Shown here: positions 1 through 5,018 of the stretch, piece by piece
How positions within the stretch are numbered: the first letter of the stretch is position 1
Layout of the letters: each line of letters opens with the position of its first letter
From: an uncultured Fretibacterium sp.
GTDB taxonomy: Bacteria; Synergistota; Synergistia; Synergistales; Aminobacteriaceae
Length of the DNA stretch: 8,327 nt
Direction of reading: 5' to 3'
Assembly (NCBI RefSeq): GCF_938040765.1
Contig: NZ_CALIAA010000142.1
Span: forward strand, 1 to 8,327
The notes under the pieces: generated by a model
What the model was told of the DNA's origin: nothing
Seen by the model: the letters and a program-made list of their open reading frames with translations, nothing else
Databases searched by the model: none
Made by a program: the position numbers and the translations under genes

Positions 1-1
1 C

Positions 2-205
2 GGCACGAAGATGGCTTTCATCACCGCCGGTATGGGCGGCGGAACGGGAACCGGTGCAGCGCCCGTCATCGCCCGTGAAGCGAAGAATATGGGAATCCTC
101 ACCGTCGGTATCGTAACGATCCCGTTCAAGTTTGAGGGCAATAGAAAGATAGATCAAGCCCTCGACGGCGTAGATGAGATGTCGCGCCACGTCGATGCAC
201 TCCTC
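2..205 (+). pseudogene. ftsZ: FtsZ internal fragment, cut by a rearrangement or assembly junction
   Basis: This is a piece of the tubulin-like cell-division GTPase FtsZ, which polymerises into the Z ring. The frame enters from the left edge with Gly-Thr-Lys and reads [20 protein letters not shown], which contains the GGGTGTG GTP-binding (T4) loop. It continues through the typical [16 protein letters not shown] strand and the helix ending in [10 protein letters not shown]. FtsZ should then continue with a segment like VIxNERL. Instead the frame turns to unrelated residues from about base 206, and a stop follows at 359-361. The 150 or so bases after the break are the reverse strand of moaA. Both the FtsZ N-terminus and the C-terminal two thirds are missing from the window. 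A gene this essential is unlikely to be broken in a living cell, so a chimeric contig or an intact second copy must be considered. Identity is secure; the biological status is not. Confidence 0.85.
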
Positions 206-337
206 GACCGACAGAACCTCCGAATGCTCCTTCTTGGGCACTCCCGAGTCCGGCATGCAGTAAATGCAGCGGTAATTGCAGAGGTCGGTCACGGAAAGCC
301 GCAGATAATCGATCCTTCGTCCGTATGCGTCATTCAC
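176..337 (-). pseudogene. moaA: MoaA (GTP 3',8-cyclase) N-terminal fragment
   Basis: On the - strand, from GTG at 337-335, the translation begins [20 protein letters not shown] and continues [14 protein letters not shown]. This is the N-terminus of the radical-SAM enzyme MoaA, which makes the first intermediate of molybdenum cofactor from GTP. The CNYRCIYC stretch supplies the CxxxCxxC cysteines for the 4Fe-4S cluster. A GGGGGAGGAG ribosome-binding site lies three bases before the GTG, and an in-frame TAA lies further upstream, which supports this start. Homology holds to about [10 protein letters not shown] (bases 205-176). The expected continuation toward RLTGGEPL is absent, because the frame passes into the antisense of ftsZ and stays open to the window edge. 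About 54 of the usual 320 or so residues remain. No functional enzyme can come from this copy as it stands. Confidence 0.85.
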
Positions 338-413
338 GGTCTCCTCCCCCTCGCCCTCTAACGCGGAGACGTCAACTTATTTCCCGAAACAAATCGAAAC
401 GCCTCGTTTTTGA

Positions 414-442
414 AGAATAGGGGAAAAAGGGAAAGTTGTCAA
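414..442 (-). promoter_or_regulatory. Sigma70-type promoter for moaA
   Basis: On the - strand a perfect -35 hexamer TTGACA (442-437) is followed, after exactly 17 bases, by TATTCT (419-414), a 4/6 match to the -10 consensus. Transcription would begin near 407 and leave a leader of about 70 nt before the moaA GTG. That leader can fold a short AAACG/CGTTT hairpin (about 399-411). It looks too short to hold a molybdenum-cofactor riboswitch. Confidence 0.6.
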
Positions 443-564
443 ATTGAAGGGAAAAACCTGACCCGAAAAAGAGGAAAGGTCTTCAGTAAAAGAATGCGGA
501 AGGTGCGGTCTGGAAGAGCGGCTTCTGAGCAAACGGCTTTATGCCGGTACGAAGCACCGTCGGA

Positions 565-570
565 TATAAT
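565..570 (+). promoter_or_regulatory. Possible -10 element for the selenoprotein peroxiredoxin gene
   Basis: A consensus TATAAT lies 54 bases upstream of the ATG at 624. No convincing -35 hexamer is seen at 16-18 bases spacing. The element sits in the AT-richer gap between the divergent moaA and peroxiredoxin genes, where a promoter is expected. The rest of the gap (338-623) holds the moaA promoter and no gene that can be supported. Confidence 0.4.
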
Positions 571-623
571 TGATTTCAGAGGTCATTCGAGGAAAATTTT
601 TTCTGCATGGAGGAGGCTGGAAG

Positions 624-1250
624 ATGTCGTTGAAGGAAAAGCTGGATCGGTTCCGTTCGGACTCTCCCTCGCGCTTCACCGAGGAACAGCGGAGGATCAT
701 GAGGCGGTTTCAGGATAACGTGGATGCGATGGTGCGCAGGACGCCGAGGGTGTGGGACTTTCTGCCGCCGCTTCCTCCCACGCTAGGAGCGACGGAACCT
801 CGAGGGACTTCCCGTCGGCTGGCCCTGGTCTTCTTCAGGGGGGCGTGGTGAGGCTACTGCGTTCTGCAGTTGCAGGACTATAGCGCGGCCCTCGAGGCGT
901 TCCGTTCCAGGAATACGGATATCGTCGCCCTCTCGCCGATGACCGGAGATCGGATGGATGCGCTGGCCGAGAAGTTGAAGCTGGGCTTTCCTTTGGTGAG
1001 CGACCCCGGCAACGCCTATGCTCGGAGCCTGGACCTGGTCTTCGCGGTCGAGCCGGCCGTTCGGGATATTTACCGGGCCAAGGGGCTGGACCTTTCGAAG
1101 TACAACGGCGACGAGAGCTGGGAGCTCCCCGTGACGGCCGTCTTCGTGTGTGATGAGGAACGAAGGATCCTTTATGCCTGGACGGAGTCGGACTACACCC
1201 GGAGGCCCGGTTCCGAGGAGCTGCTGGCGGTCCTCGACGGGCGGAGTTGA
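624..1250 (+). CDS. Peroxiredoxin-like selenoprotein (AhpC/TSA fold) with a UxxC centre; TGA at 849-851 read as selenocysteine
   Basis: This is a thioredoxin-fold peroxiredoxin-like protein (PRX-like family, AhpC/TSA/redoxin superfamily), probably a cytoplasmic thiol/selenol peroxidase or oxidoreductase. The start is ATG 624, seven bases after a strong GGAGGAGG (609-616). The frame reaches LALVFFRGAW, meets TGA (codon 76), and continues without a shift as GYCVLQLQDY. It then runs through the redoxin strands (IVALSPMTGDRMDALAEKL, FPLVSDPGNAYARSLDLVF and LPVTAVFVCDEERRILYAWT) to the stop at 1250. Family members have FxRGxWCxxC here, so the TGA falls exactly on the first, attacking cysteine. Sec76-Gly-Tyr-Cys79 would form a selenenylsulfide pair. 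A hairpin fitting a bacterial SECIS follows the TGA. Predicted length is 208 residues, normal for the family; the segment at residues 48-64 is poorly conserved. No signal peptide is seen. A convergent hairpin follows the gene. The alternative, a nonsense mutation, is unlikely because the second half is well preserved. Confidence 0.85.
849..878 (+). promoter_or_regulatory. Bacterial SECIS element of the peroxiredoxin-like selenoprotein
   Basis: Nine bases after the TGA (849-851), bases 861-867 (GTTCTGC) pair with 872-878 (GCAGGAC), giving seven base pairs with one G-U pair. They close a four-base loop AGTT (868-871). The loop carries the GU that SelB recognises. It lies about 21 bases from the U of UGA, within the spacing known for bacterial SECIS hairpins such as that of E. 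coli fdhF (G23/U24). The hairpin is inside the coding region, so it also encodes VLQLQD. Confidence 0.75.
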
Positions 1251-1273
1251 CGCTTCATGGACCGCGGCACGAT

Positions 1274-1313
1274 ATGCGGGCGCTGCCCCGTTCGAGGTGG
1301 GGAGCGCCCGCAT
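1274..1313. terminator. Strong hairpin between convergent genes, probable shared terminator
   Basis: Bases 1274-1284 (ATGCGGGCGCT) pair perfectly with 1303-1313. After one bulged G, CCCC (1286-1289) pairs with GGGG (1299-1302) around a nine-base loop. The hairpin lies 23 bases after the peroxiredoxin stop and 38 bases from the stop of the opposing cyclase gene. There is no T-tract on either side, so it is not a classical intrinsic terminator. It may act as an RNA 3'-end barrier or in both directions. Confidence 0.55.
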
Positions 1314-1351
1314 TCGGGGCACGGGGTGTTTCGCTGCTCGAGGCCGGTGGC

Positions 1352-2113
1352 TCAGGGCAGGATGGCGAACACCCTGGCCGGGAACCCGGAGCCTTTGTAG
1401 GGCTTGGGCCAGGAGGCGACGACCAGGGAGCCCCACTCAGGAAGCAGGTCGAGGTTCGTCAGCAGTTCGATCTGGTAGATGTCCCGGGACAGCACGTAGG
1501 TCTCCCCCGGAAGGCTTCCGGTGCAGCCGGGATCGGTGTCCGTGGTCTCGTGTCCCAGTGCGCGGACGTGCCGCTCCTCGCAGAGAACCCGCAGAAGCTC
1601 CATCCCCCAGCCCGGAAAGTGAGGCGCTCCGGCCGCATCGGCGTTGGCGAACGCGGCCTTGTCCGGCCAGCGCTTGTGCCAGTCCGTGCGCAGCGCGACG
1701 AAGGCCCCCTCGGGCAGGCGGCCGTTTCGGCGCTCCCAATCCGTCAGGTCCTCGGGGGCGGCCGCATAGTCCGGGTTCCTCGCCGCCTTCTCGTGGACGT
1801 CCAAAACGGCCAGGGGGCAGATCATCTCCTTCACGTCCAGCTCGTCCAGGGTCCGCATTCCCTTGATGAAGTGTGCGGGCGGGTCGACGTGCGTGCCCCA
1901 CTGGCCGCTGTGCGTATAGAGGTGGGCCAGAAACCCCGAGCCCAGCGTCCCGATCCCCTCGTCGTAGTGGTAGACGGTCTCCATCCTCGCCGGAGGAAAG
2001 CCGGGCCAGTGGGGGATCTGGGCGGAGAACGCGTGGGTCATGTCCACAAAACGCTTGGTCTTCAAAACCTCGAAAATCTCCAGCAGACTGATATCCTTCG
2101 GGGATTGCGTCAT
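1352..2113 (-). CDS. Cyclase-family metal-dependent hydrolase (kynurenine formamidase-like)
   Basis: This 253-residue protein belongs to the cyclase family (PF04199), which includes arylformamidase KynB and isatin hydrolase. The hallmark QWGTHVDPPAHF (about residues 71-82) carries the metal ligands His75, Asp77 and His81. Other conserved parts are FVDMTHAFSAQIPHWPG near the N-terminus (22-38), the HFPGWGMELL segment (165-174) and GHETTDTDPG (188-197), whose Glu/Asp residues lie near the active site. The start is ATG 2113, eight bases after AAGGAG. A longer frame up to 2290 lacks a ribosome site and reads as low-complexity Arg/Pro-rich sequence, so I reject it. The protein probably hydrolyses an amide or lactone such as N-formylkynurenine, but no kynurenine-pathway gene is nearby and the substrate cannot be assigned. 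No signal peptide. It stands alone on the - strand between two + strand selenoprotein genes. Confidence 0.85.
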   Translation of the reverse strand: MTQSPKDISLLEIFEVLKTKRFVDMTHAFSAQIPHWPGFPPARMETVYHYDEGIGTLGSGFLAHLYTHSGQWGTHVDPPAHFIKGMRTLDELDVKEMICPLAVLDVHEKAARNPDYAAAPEDLTDWERRNGRLPEGAFVALRTDWHKRWPDKAAFANADAAGAPHFPGWGMELLRVLCEERHVRALGHETTDTDPGCTGSLPGETYVLSRDIYQIELLTNLDLLPEWGSLVVASWPKPYKGSGFPARVFAILP

Positions 2114-2246
2114 GACTCTCGCTCCTTTTATCTTATCGAATGATGCGGTCGCCGGCGTCGTGTGAGGTCGACGACCCGGAAGGCCGCAGTTCCGAAAGCG
2201 GACGGAGACGCTCCGGGGCTGCGTCATCGCGTCGAGGGTTTTTTTT

Positions 2247-2276
2247 ACGGGCGCCGACCCTGTGCGCCGTCTTTTT
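2247..2276 (+). terminator. Intrinsic-terminator-like hairpin reading on the + strand
   Basis: ACG.GCGC (2247-2254, with one bulged G) pairs with GCGCCGT (2264-2270) around a nine-base loop. CTTTTT follows at 2271-2276, and a run of eight Ts precedes it at 2239-2246. On the + strand this has the shape of a Rho-independent terminator. No + strand gene ends just before it, so it would stop antisense transcripts crossing the cyclase gene. On the - strand it lies in the cyclase leader. Confidence 0.4.
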
Positions 2277-2288
2277 CGCCCCGTCTCC

Positions 2289-2294
2289 ATTATG
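2289..2294 (-). promoter_or_regulatory. Possible -10 element for the cyclase gene
   Basis: On the - strand CATAAT (5/6 to consensus) lies in an AT-rich patch at about 2284-2305. No good -35 is seen at normal spacing. If used, it gives a G+C-rich leader of about 170 nt before the ATG at 2113, long enough for structured regulation. Confidence 0.3.
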
Positions 2295-2539
2295 CTAACT
2301 TAAGTACGCAGCGAAGTAAAGTGGGAATGTCGATGAGTGAGGAGGTCGATGAGTTCGCCGGCTCGAAGATATGCCTCGCTCCTCTCACGGGCGGCGGCGA
2401 TGGGGGTTTCCGGTAAAATGCCCTTACGGAACGGTCGGTACCGCTCTAGAATGTCCGTGTCCTGCGGGGTGTCCGTCTTGGATGAGTCTGCCCCCTGCGG
2501 GAGGCAATCCAGGTATTGAAGATCAGGAAGGGAAGTGAC

Positions 2540-2938
2540 GTGGTATTGAGGAAACTTCTGGCTGTCGTTCTGCTGGCCTGCCTTTTCCCCCTCGCGAATG
2601 CGGCCTTGGGGGCGGAGGATCCGGCCTTCCGGATTACTCCGGAAGGAGCCGCTCTGCTGCGGGAGCGCGGCTCCGTAGGGTATCTTTACTGGGGGATGTA
2701 TCGGGGGTGTTGAGGGGAGAGCGAATCCATTCTCGTTGGGAATGGCGCACCCGATCACTTGAAGAAATCCAAGCTGGGATATGAGAGTGTGAGAGGGGAA
2801 TACGTCAAAACCGAGGCGGACGGCCTTACCCTTTACATCCGGTCCGACATGAGGTTCGAGGGGGGCATCCCCCTGATTGACCGCAGGGACTATCGAGGGG
2901 CGTCGTATCTGCTGGTCCGAAACGCCTTGGAGGATTGA
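2540..2938 (+). CDS. Exported HesB-like selenoprotein with a Cys-Sec motif; TGA at 2711-2713 read as selenocysteine
   Basis: Starting at GTG 2540, eight bases after GGAAGG, the frame gives a signal peptide (MVLRKLLAVVLLACLFPLAN, then AALGAED; cleavage near Ala21 or Ala25). The mature part begins like an IscA/HesB domain: FRITPEGAALLRERG, then YLYWGMYRGC and TGA (codon 58). The same frame continues 74 codons with no other stop: GESESILVGNGAPD, EYVKTEADGLTLYIRSDMRF, GGIPLIDRRDYRGASYLLV. It ends just before a large palindrome. The order (ITPEA helix, GxCxG loop, DGxxxYI strand, IDY-like strand) matches the small HesB-related family (TIGR01911) in which members carry Cys-Cys or Cys-Sec at this loop. 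A SECIS-like hairpin follows the TGA. Total length is 132 residues. Such proteins are thought to bind metal or Fe-S or do redox work; function is unproven. Odd points: the signal peptide, and GES in place of the usual Gly-Pro after the Sec. The LLAC in the leader is a poor lipobox. Confidence 0.75.
2711..2748 (+). promoter_or_regulatory. Bacterial SECIS element of the HesB-like selenoprotein
   Basis: After the TGA (2711-2713), CCATTCTC (2727-2734) pairs with GGGAATGG (2738-2745), with one U-G pair, closing a three-base GUU loop (2735-2737). Below it, GCG (2721-2723) pairs with CGC (2746-2748) across a one-sided AAU bulge (2724-2726). The loop G and U lie at about positions 25 and 26 counted from the U of UGA, close to G23/U24 in E. 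coli fdhF. A bulge ending in U just below the upper stem also resembles known SECIS hairpins. Confidence 0.75.
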
Positions 2939-2943
2939 CAGGC

Positions 2944-2977
2944 AGAGGCGGCGCCGGGAGCTCCCGGCGCCGCCTCT
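2944..2977. terminator. Perfect 34-base palindrome, probable bidirectional terminator
   Basis: Bases 2944-2960 are the exact reverse complement of 2961-2977, with 17-base arms, no spacer and nearly all G+C. As RNA it would fold a stem of about 15 pairs with a four-base AGCU loop. It starts five bases after the HesB-like stop and ends 14 bases before the stop of the opposing dipeptidase gene, so it can serve both. T-tracts are weak. A second small inverted repeat, GTAAG-AA-CTTAC, follows immediately. Confidence 0.7.
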
Positions 2978-2991
2978 TGTCATGTAAGAAC

Positions 2992-3720
2992 TTACAGCCA
3001 GCGCAGCGCGGGGACACCCCGGCCGTAAACGGCGGCTTTACGGCCGGACATCAGGGCCCAGTTCTGATTGCCGTAGTCGAAGTGCCACCATTCGTCGGGG
3101 TAATTCGTGAACCCCGCGGAGACCATGACGTGATAGAGAAGCCTGCGGTTCCCGAGTGCCCGGAGCTCCCCCTCGGAGAGGTCCCCATCCGTGCGGGATT
3201 CGAGATACAGGGTCTCCGACCGATCCGAGGTCTCGTCGAACTCCGACCCCATGGGGAGGATGCGCCCCATGGGGTCCGCCACGGTCAGATCGACGCTGCC
3301 CCCCGTACTGTGGGGGGAGGGGCAGCGCGGATCGCTCCTGGGCTCTGCAACGAAGCGGCGCGCCAGCTCCCTCAGCGCTTCCTCATCCAGTTCGGGCCGC
3401 TTCTGGGCCAGCTCGTCCTTGTAGCGGTCGAAGAGCGATTGCTGCAGGGGGAGCGGACGCCATCCATCCAGCACGACGAACCGATGGCCGGAGGGCAGGG
3501 CCTGGGATGCCGTCAGCAGACGCTCGAATACGCCCTCGCGGAGGTAGATCTCCGGCAGTGCGTGGGTCAGGCCCTGAAAATAATACTGAGGCCGGACAAG
3601 AACGCGCTCCGGACAGCAGCTGATGGGGACCAGCGGCTCACCGCACTCCTCTATGGGGATGGACCGCGAGCCGGTCCAGGTGAACGCAACGGGGGAGGGC
3701 TCGATCGGAGTCGCTCTCAT
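2992..3720 (-). CDS. D-alanyl-D-alanine dipeptidase (VanX/DdpX type, peptidase family M15D)
   Basis: This zinc dipeptidase splits D-Ala-D-Ala, the peptidoglycan-precursor dipeptide; in non-resistant bacteria it usually serves recycling or starvation use of D-Ala. In the 242-residue product the signature SPHSTGGSVDLT (135-146) gives zinc ligands His137 and Asp144. DEWWHFDYG (209-217) gives catalytic Glu210 and ligand His213. LDGWRPLPLQQ (85-95) carries Arg88, equivalent to the substrate-stabilising Arg71 of VanX. It is longer than VanX (about 202 residues), mainly at the N-terminus and around residues 100-135. No signal peptide, so cytoplasmic. ATG 3720 lies 19 bases after the upstream permease stop with only a weak ribosome site; a TTG at 3750 would overlap that gene. 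Context suggests co-transcription with the DUF819 gene. No vanH/vanA ligase genes are present, so vancomycin resistance is not implied. Confidence 0.88.
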   Translation of the reverse strand: MRATPIEPSPVAFTWTGSRSIPIEECGEPLVPISCCPERVLVRPQYYFQGLTHALPEIYLREGVFERLLTASQALPSGHRFVVLDGWRPLPLQQSLFDRYKDELAQKRPELDEEALRELARRFVAEPRSDPRCPSPHSTGGSVDLTVADPMGRILPMGSEFDETSDRSETLYLESRTDGDLSEGELRALGNRRLLYHVMVSAGFTNYPDEWWHFDYGNQNWALMSGRKAAVYGRGVPALRWL

Positions 3721-3739
3721 GCCGACATCCCGGAAGGGC

Positions 3740-4945
3740 TCACAGACCAAGGATTCTGGGGAATACGGCCTGCCCCAGGGCGATGGCGATCCAGTTCCCG
3801 ATGACGTAGCCCCAGACGCCGACGAGCATCGCCGGGAGGACGAGGTCGTCCCAACCTTTGCTGATGGCCATCGCCGCGGCGGTCGTCGGGCCGCCTATCG
3901 TGGCGTTGGACGAGATGAGCAGCTCCTCCAGGTTGAAGCCGAACAGCTTGCCCACCAGCAGCGTCACCGCCATGTTGACCACGACCGCGAACGAGCAGAA
4001 TAGCAGGATGATCGGGCTCTGGAACAGGATGGCCTTGATGGAGGCGGGCGTTCCGATCACCACCAGGAAGATGTAGATAAGAAAGGTCCCGATCTCCTGG
4101 GAGCCTCGGGCCTCCTCGAAGAACTTGGGGAACAGCGTGACGATGAGCACCGTCAGCGTCGTCACGACGAAATATTTGCTGCCCAGAATACCCCGCAGGG
4201 CGGTCGGCAGGGAGGGATGCGCTCCCATCCAGTCCGCCAGCTTGACGGAGACCGCCACCAGGATGAAGCCGGAGGCCACGACCTTTGCGATGTCGAGAAG
4301 CGATATCTCCTTGCGTCCCCAGTAGCTTGCGGCGCGATTTTCGCCCTCCCCGACCCCCTCGTTGGCGCCCTTTTCATAGGGATGCGCGTAGTGTCTGCGG
4401 AAGAACGCGATGCTGGGAATGGCCAGGAGCACGAAGAAGTAAAGCGCCATGTTCAGGTTGTCCGCGACGATGGAGGCGTTGATGACGTTCTGCGAGGCCT
4501 GGAACTGGGAGGACATGGCGACGAAATTGACCGTGCCGCCGATGTAGCTGCCCGTAATCATGGCGCCGACCTGAAGCGCCTCCGGCATCCAGCGTCCGAA
4601 GAAAAGCAGGCCCAGGACGGTACCGGCGACGGTTCCGATGGCCGCGATGTGGAACGCCAGAAATGTCCTGCCGCTCTCCAGCCAGATCTTGCGCAGGTTC
4701 GCCTTGAAGAGCATGATGGGGACGGCCAGCAGCACCACGTAGCCCCATATGCTGTCGTAGACCGGGCTGTCCGTGGGGATGACCCCCAGGTTGGCCAGGA
4801 CCAGCGCTCCCAGCAGCGCGATGATCGCGCCGCTGACCTTCGCGGCCCAGTGGTACCTCTGCTCCAGGTAGATGCTCACGGCCGCCCACCCGACGATAAT
4901 TGCCCACAACGACCAGATGTCGTCCGCCTTGATCCAAGTCTCCAT
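3740..4945 (-). CDS. DUF819 family integral membrane protein, putative transporter
   Basis: This 401-residue, very hydrophobic protein has about ten or eleven membrane segments by eye (roughly 13-27, 36-55, 65-80, 95-117, 124-145, 160-182, 217-236, 256-273, 284-306, 310-334, 365-396). Two related glycine-rich motifs, TGSYIGGTVNFVAMS (131-145) and SNATIGGPTTAAAMA (346-360), mark the two halves. They are typical of the DUF819 (YjcL-like) family and suggest an internally duplicated transporter fold. Charged stretches at 184-212, between the halves, probably form a cytoplasmic loop. The substrate is unknown for the family. ATG 4945 follows GGGAGGA by about 13 bases, somewhat far. The gene lies 73 bases after the alpha/beta hydrolase and 19 bases before the D-Ala-D-Ala dipeptidase. 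A role in uptake or export of a peptide or amino-acid product handled by that enzyme is only a guess from context. Confidence 0.85.
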   Translation of the reverse strand: METWIKADDIWSLWAIIVGWAAVSIYLEQRYHWAAKVSGAIIALLGALVLANLGVIPTDSPVYDSIWGYVVLLAVPIMLFKANLRKIWLESGRTFLAFHIAAIGTVAGTVLGLLFFGRWMPEALQVGAMITGSYIGGTVNFVAMSSQFQASQNVINASIVADNLNMALYFFVLLAIPSIAFFRRHYAHPYEKGANEGVGEGENRAASYWGRKEISLLDIAKVVASGFILVAVSVKLADWMGAHPSLPTALRGILGSKYFVVTTLTVLIVTLFPKFFEEARGSQEIGTFLIYIFLVVIGTPASIKAILFQSPIILLFCSFAVVVNMAVTLLVGKLFGFNLEELLISSNATIGGPTTAAAMAISKGWDDLVLPAMLVGVWGYVIGNWIAIALGQAVFPRILGL

Positions 4946-4976
4946 AGCGATTTTCAGTCCTCCCTGATCGATATCC

Positions 4977-4991
4977 CCGGCGTGCCGCCGG
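4977..4991. other. Small GC hairpin in the hydrolase-DUF819 gap
   Basis: CCGGCG (4977-4982) pairs with CGCCGG (4986-4991) around a three-base loop, in the 73-base gap 4946-5018. It has no T-tract on either side. It may slow or partly stop transcription into the DUF819 gene or protect an RNA end. A TATAGA (- strand, about 5004-5009) sits nearby without a -35, so a separate promoter for DUF819 is not established. Confidence 0.3.
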
Positions 4992-5018
4992 AGTGATTTC
5001 AGTCTATACGTAAGGGGC

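Larger units (their letters stand above)
2114..2539. other. Intergenic region between the divergent cyclase and HesB-like genes
   Basis: This 426-base region holds the leader of the cyclase gene (-) and the upstream region of the HesB-like gene (+). It contains a possible -10 (2289-2294, -) and a terminator-like hairpin (2247-2276, + sense). A small GC hairpin (2490-2505; GCCCCC pairing GGG-A-GGC) lies 35 bases before the HesB-like start. A weak TAGAAT sits near 2446-2451 with no -35. An open - strand frame at about 2300-2480 looks somewhat protein-like but has no start codon with a ribosome site, so I do not call a gene. Confidence 0.5.

Noticed and set aside
338..407. Molybdenum-cofactor riboswitch before moaA
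   Set aside because: The predicted leader is about 70 nt, shorter than that riboswitch, and shows only one small hairpin.
870..1250. A separate 126-residue protein starting at TTG 870
   Set aside because: It has no ribosome site and is only the C-terminal part of a redoxin; the frame is continuous with the ATG 624 gene through the TGA.
2114..2290. An N-terminal extension of the cyclase protein to 2290
   Set aside because: It reads as Arg/Pro-rich low-complexity sequence, and ATG 2113 has a good ribosome site.
2714..2938. Sequence after the TGA as non-coding or a frameshifted pseudogene
   Set aside because: The frame is unchanged, open for 74 codons, ends at a terminator and follows the HesB-like strand pattern; a SECIS-like hairpin is present.
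624..2938. TGA read as tryptophan (alternative genetic code)
   Set aside because: TGA is the normal stop of several genes here (for example at 1250, 2938, 5861 and 6652), and both internal TGAs have a hairpin at SECIS spacing at a cysteine-type site.
2992..3720. Vancomycin resistance cluster because of the VanX-like enzyme
   Set aside because: No vanH, vanA/B ligase or vanRS genes adjoin it; recycling-type dipeptidases of this family are common.
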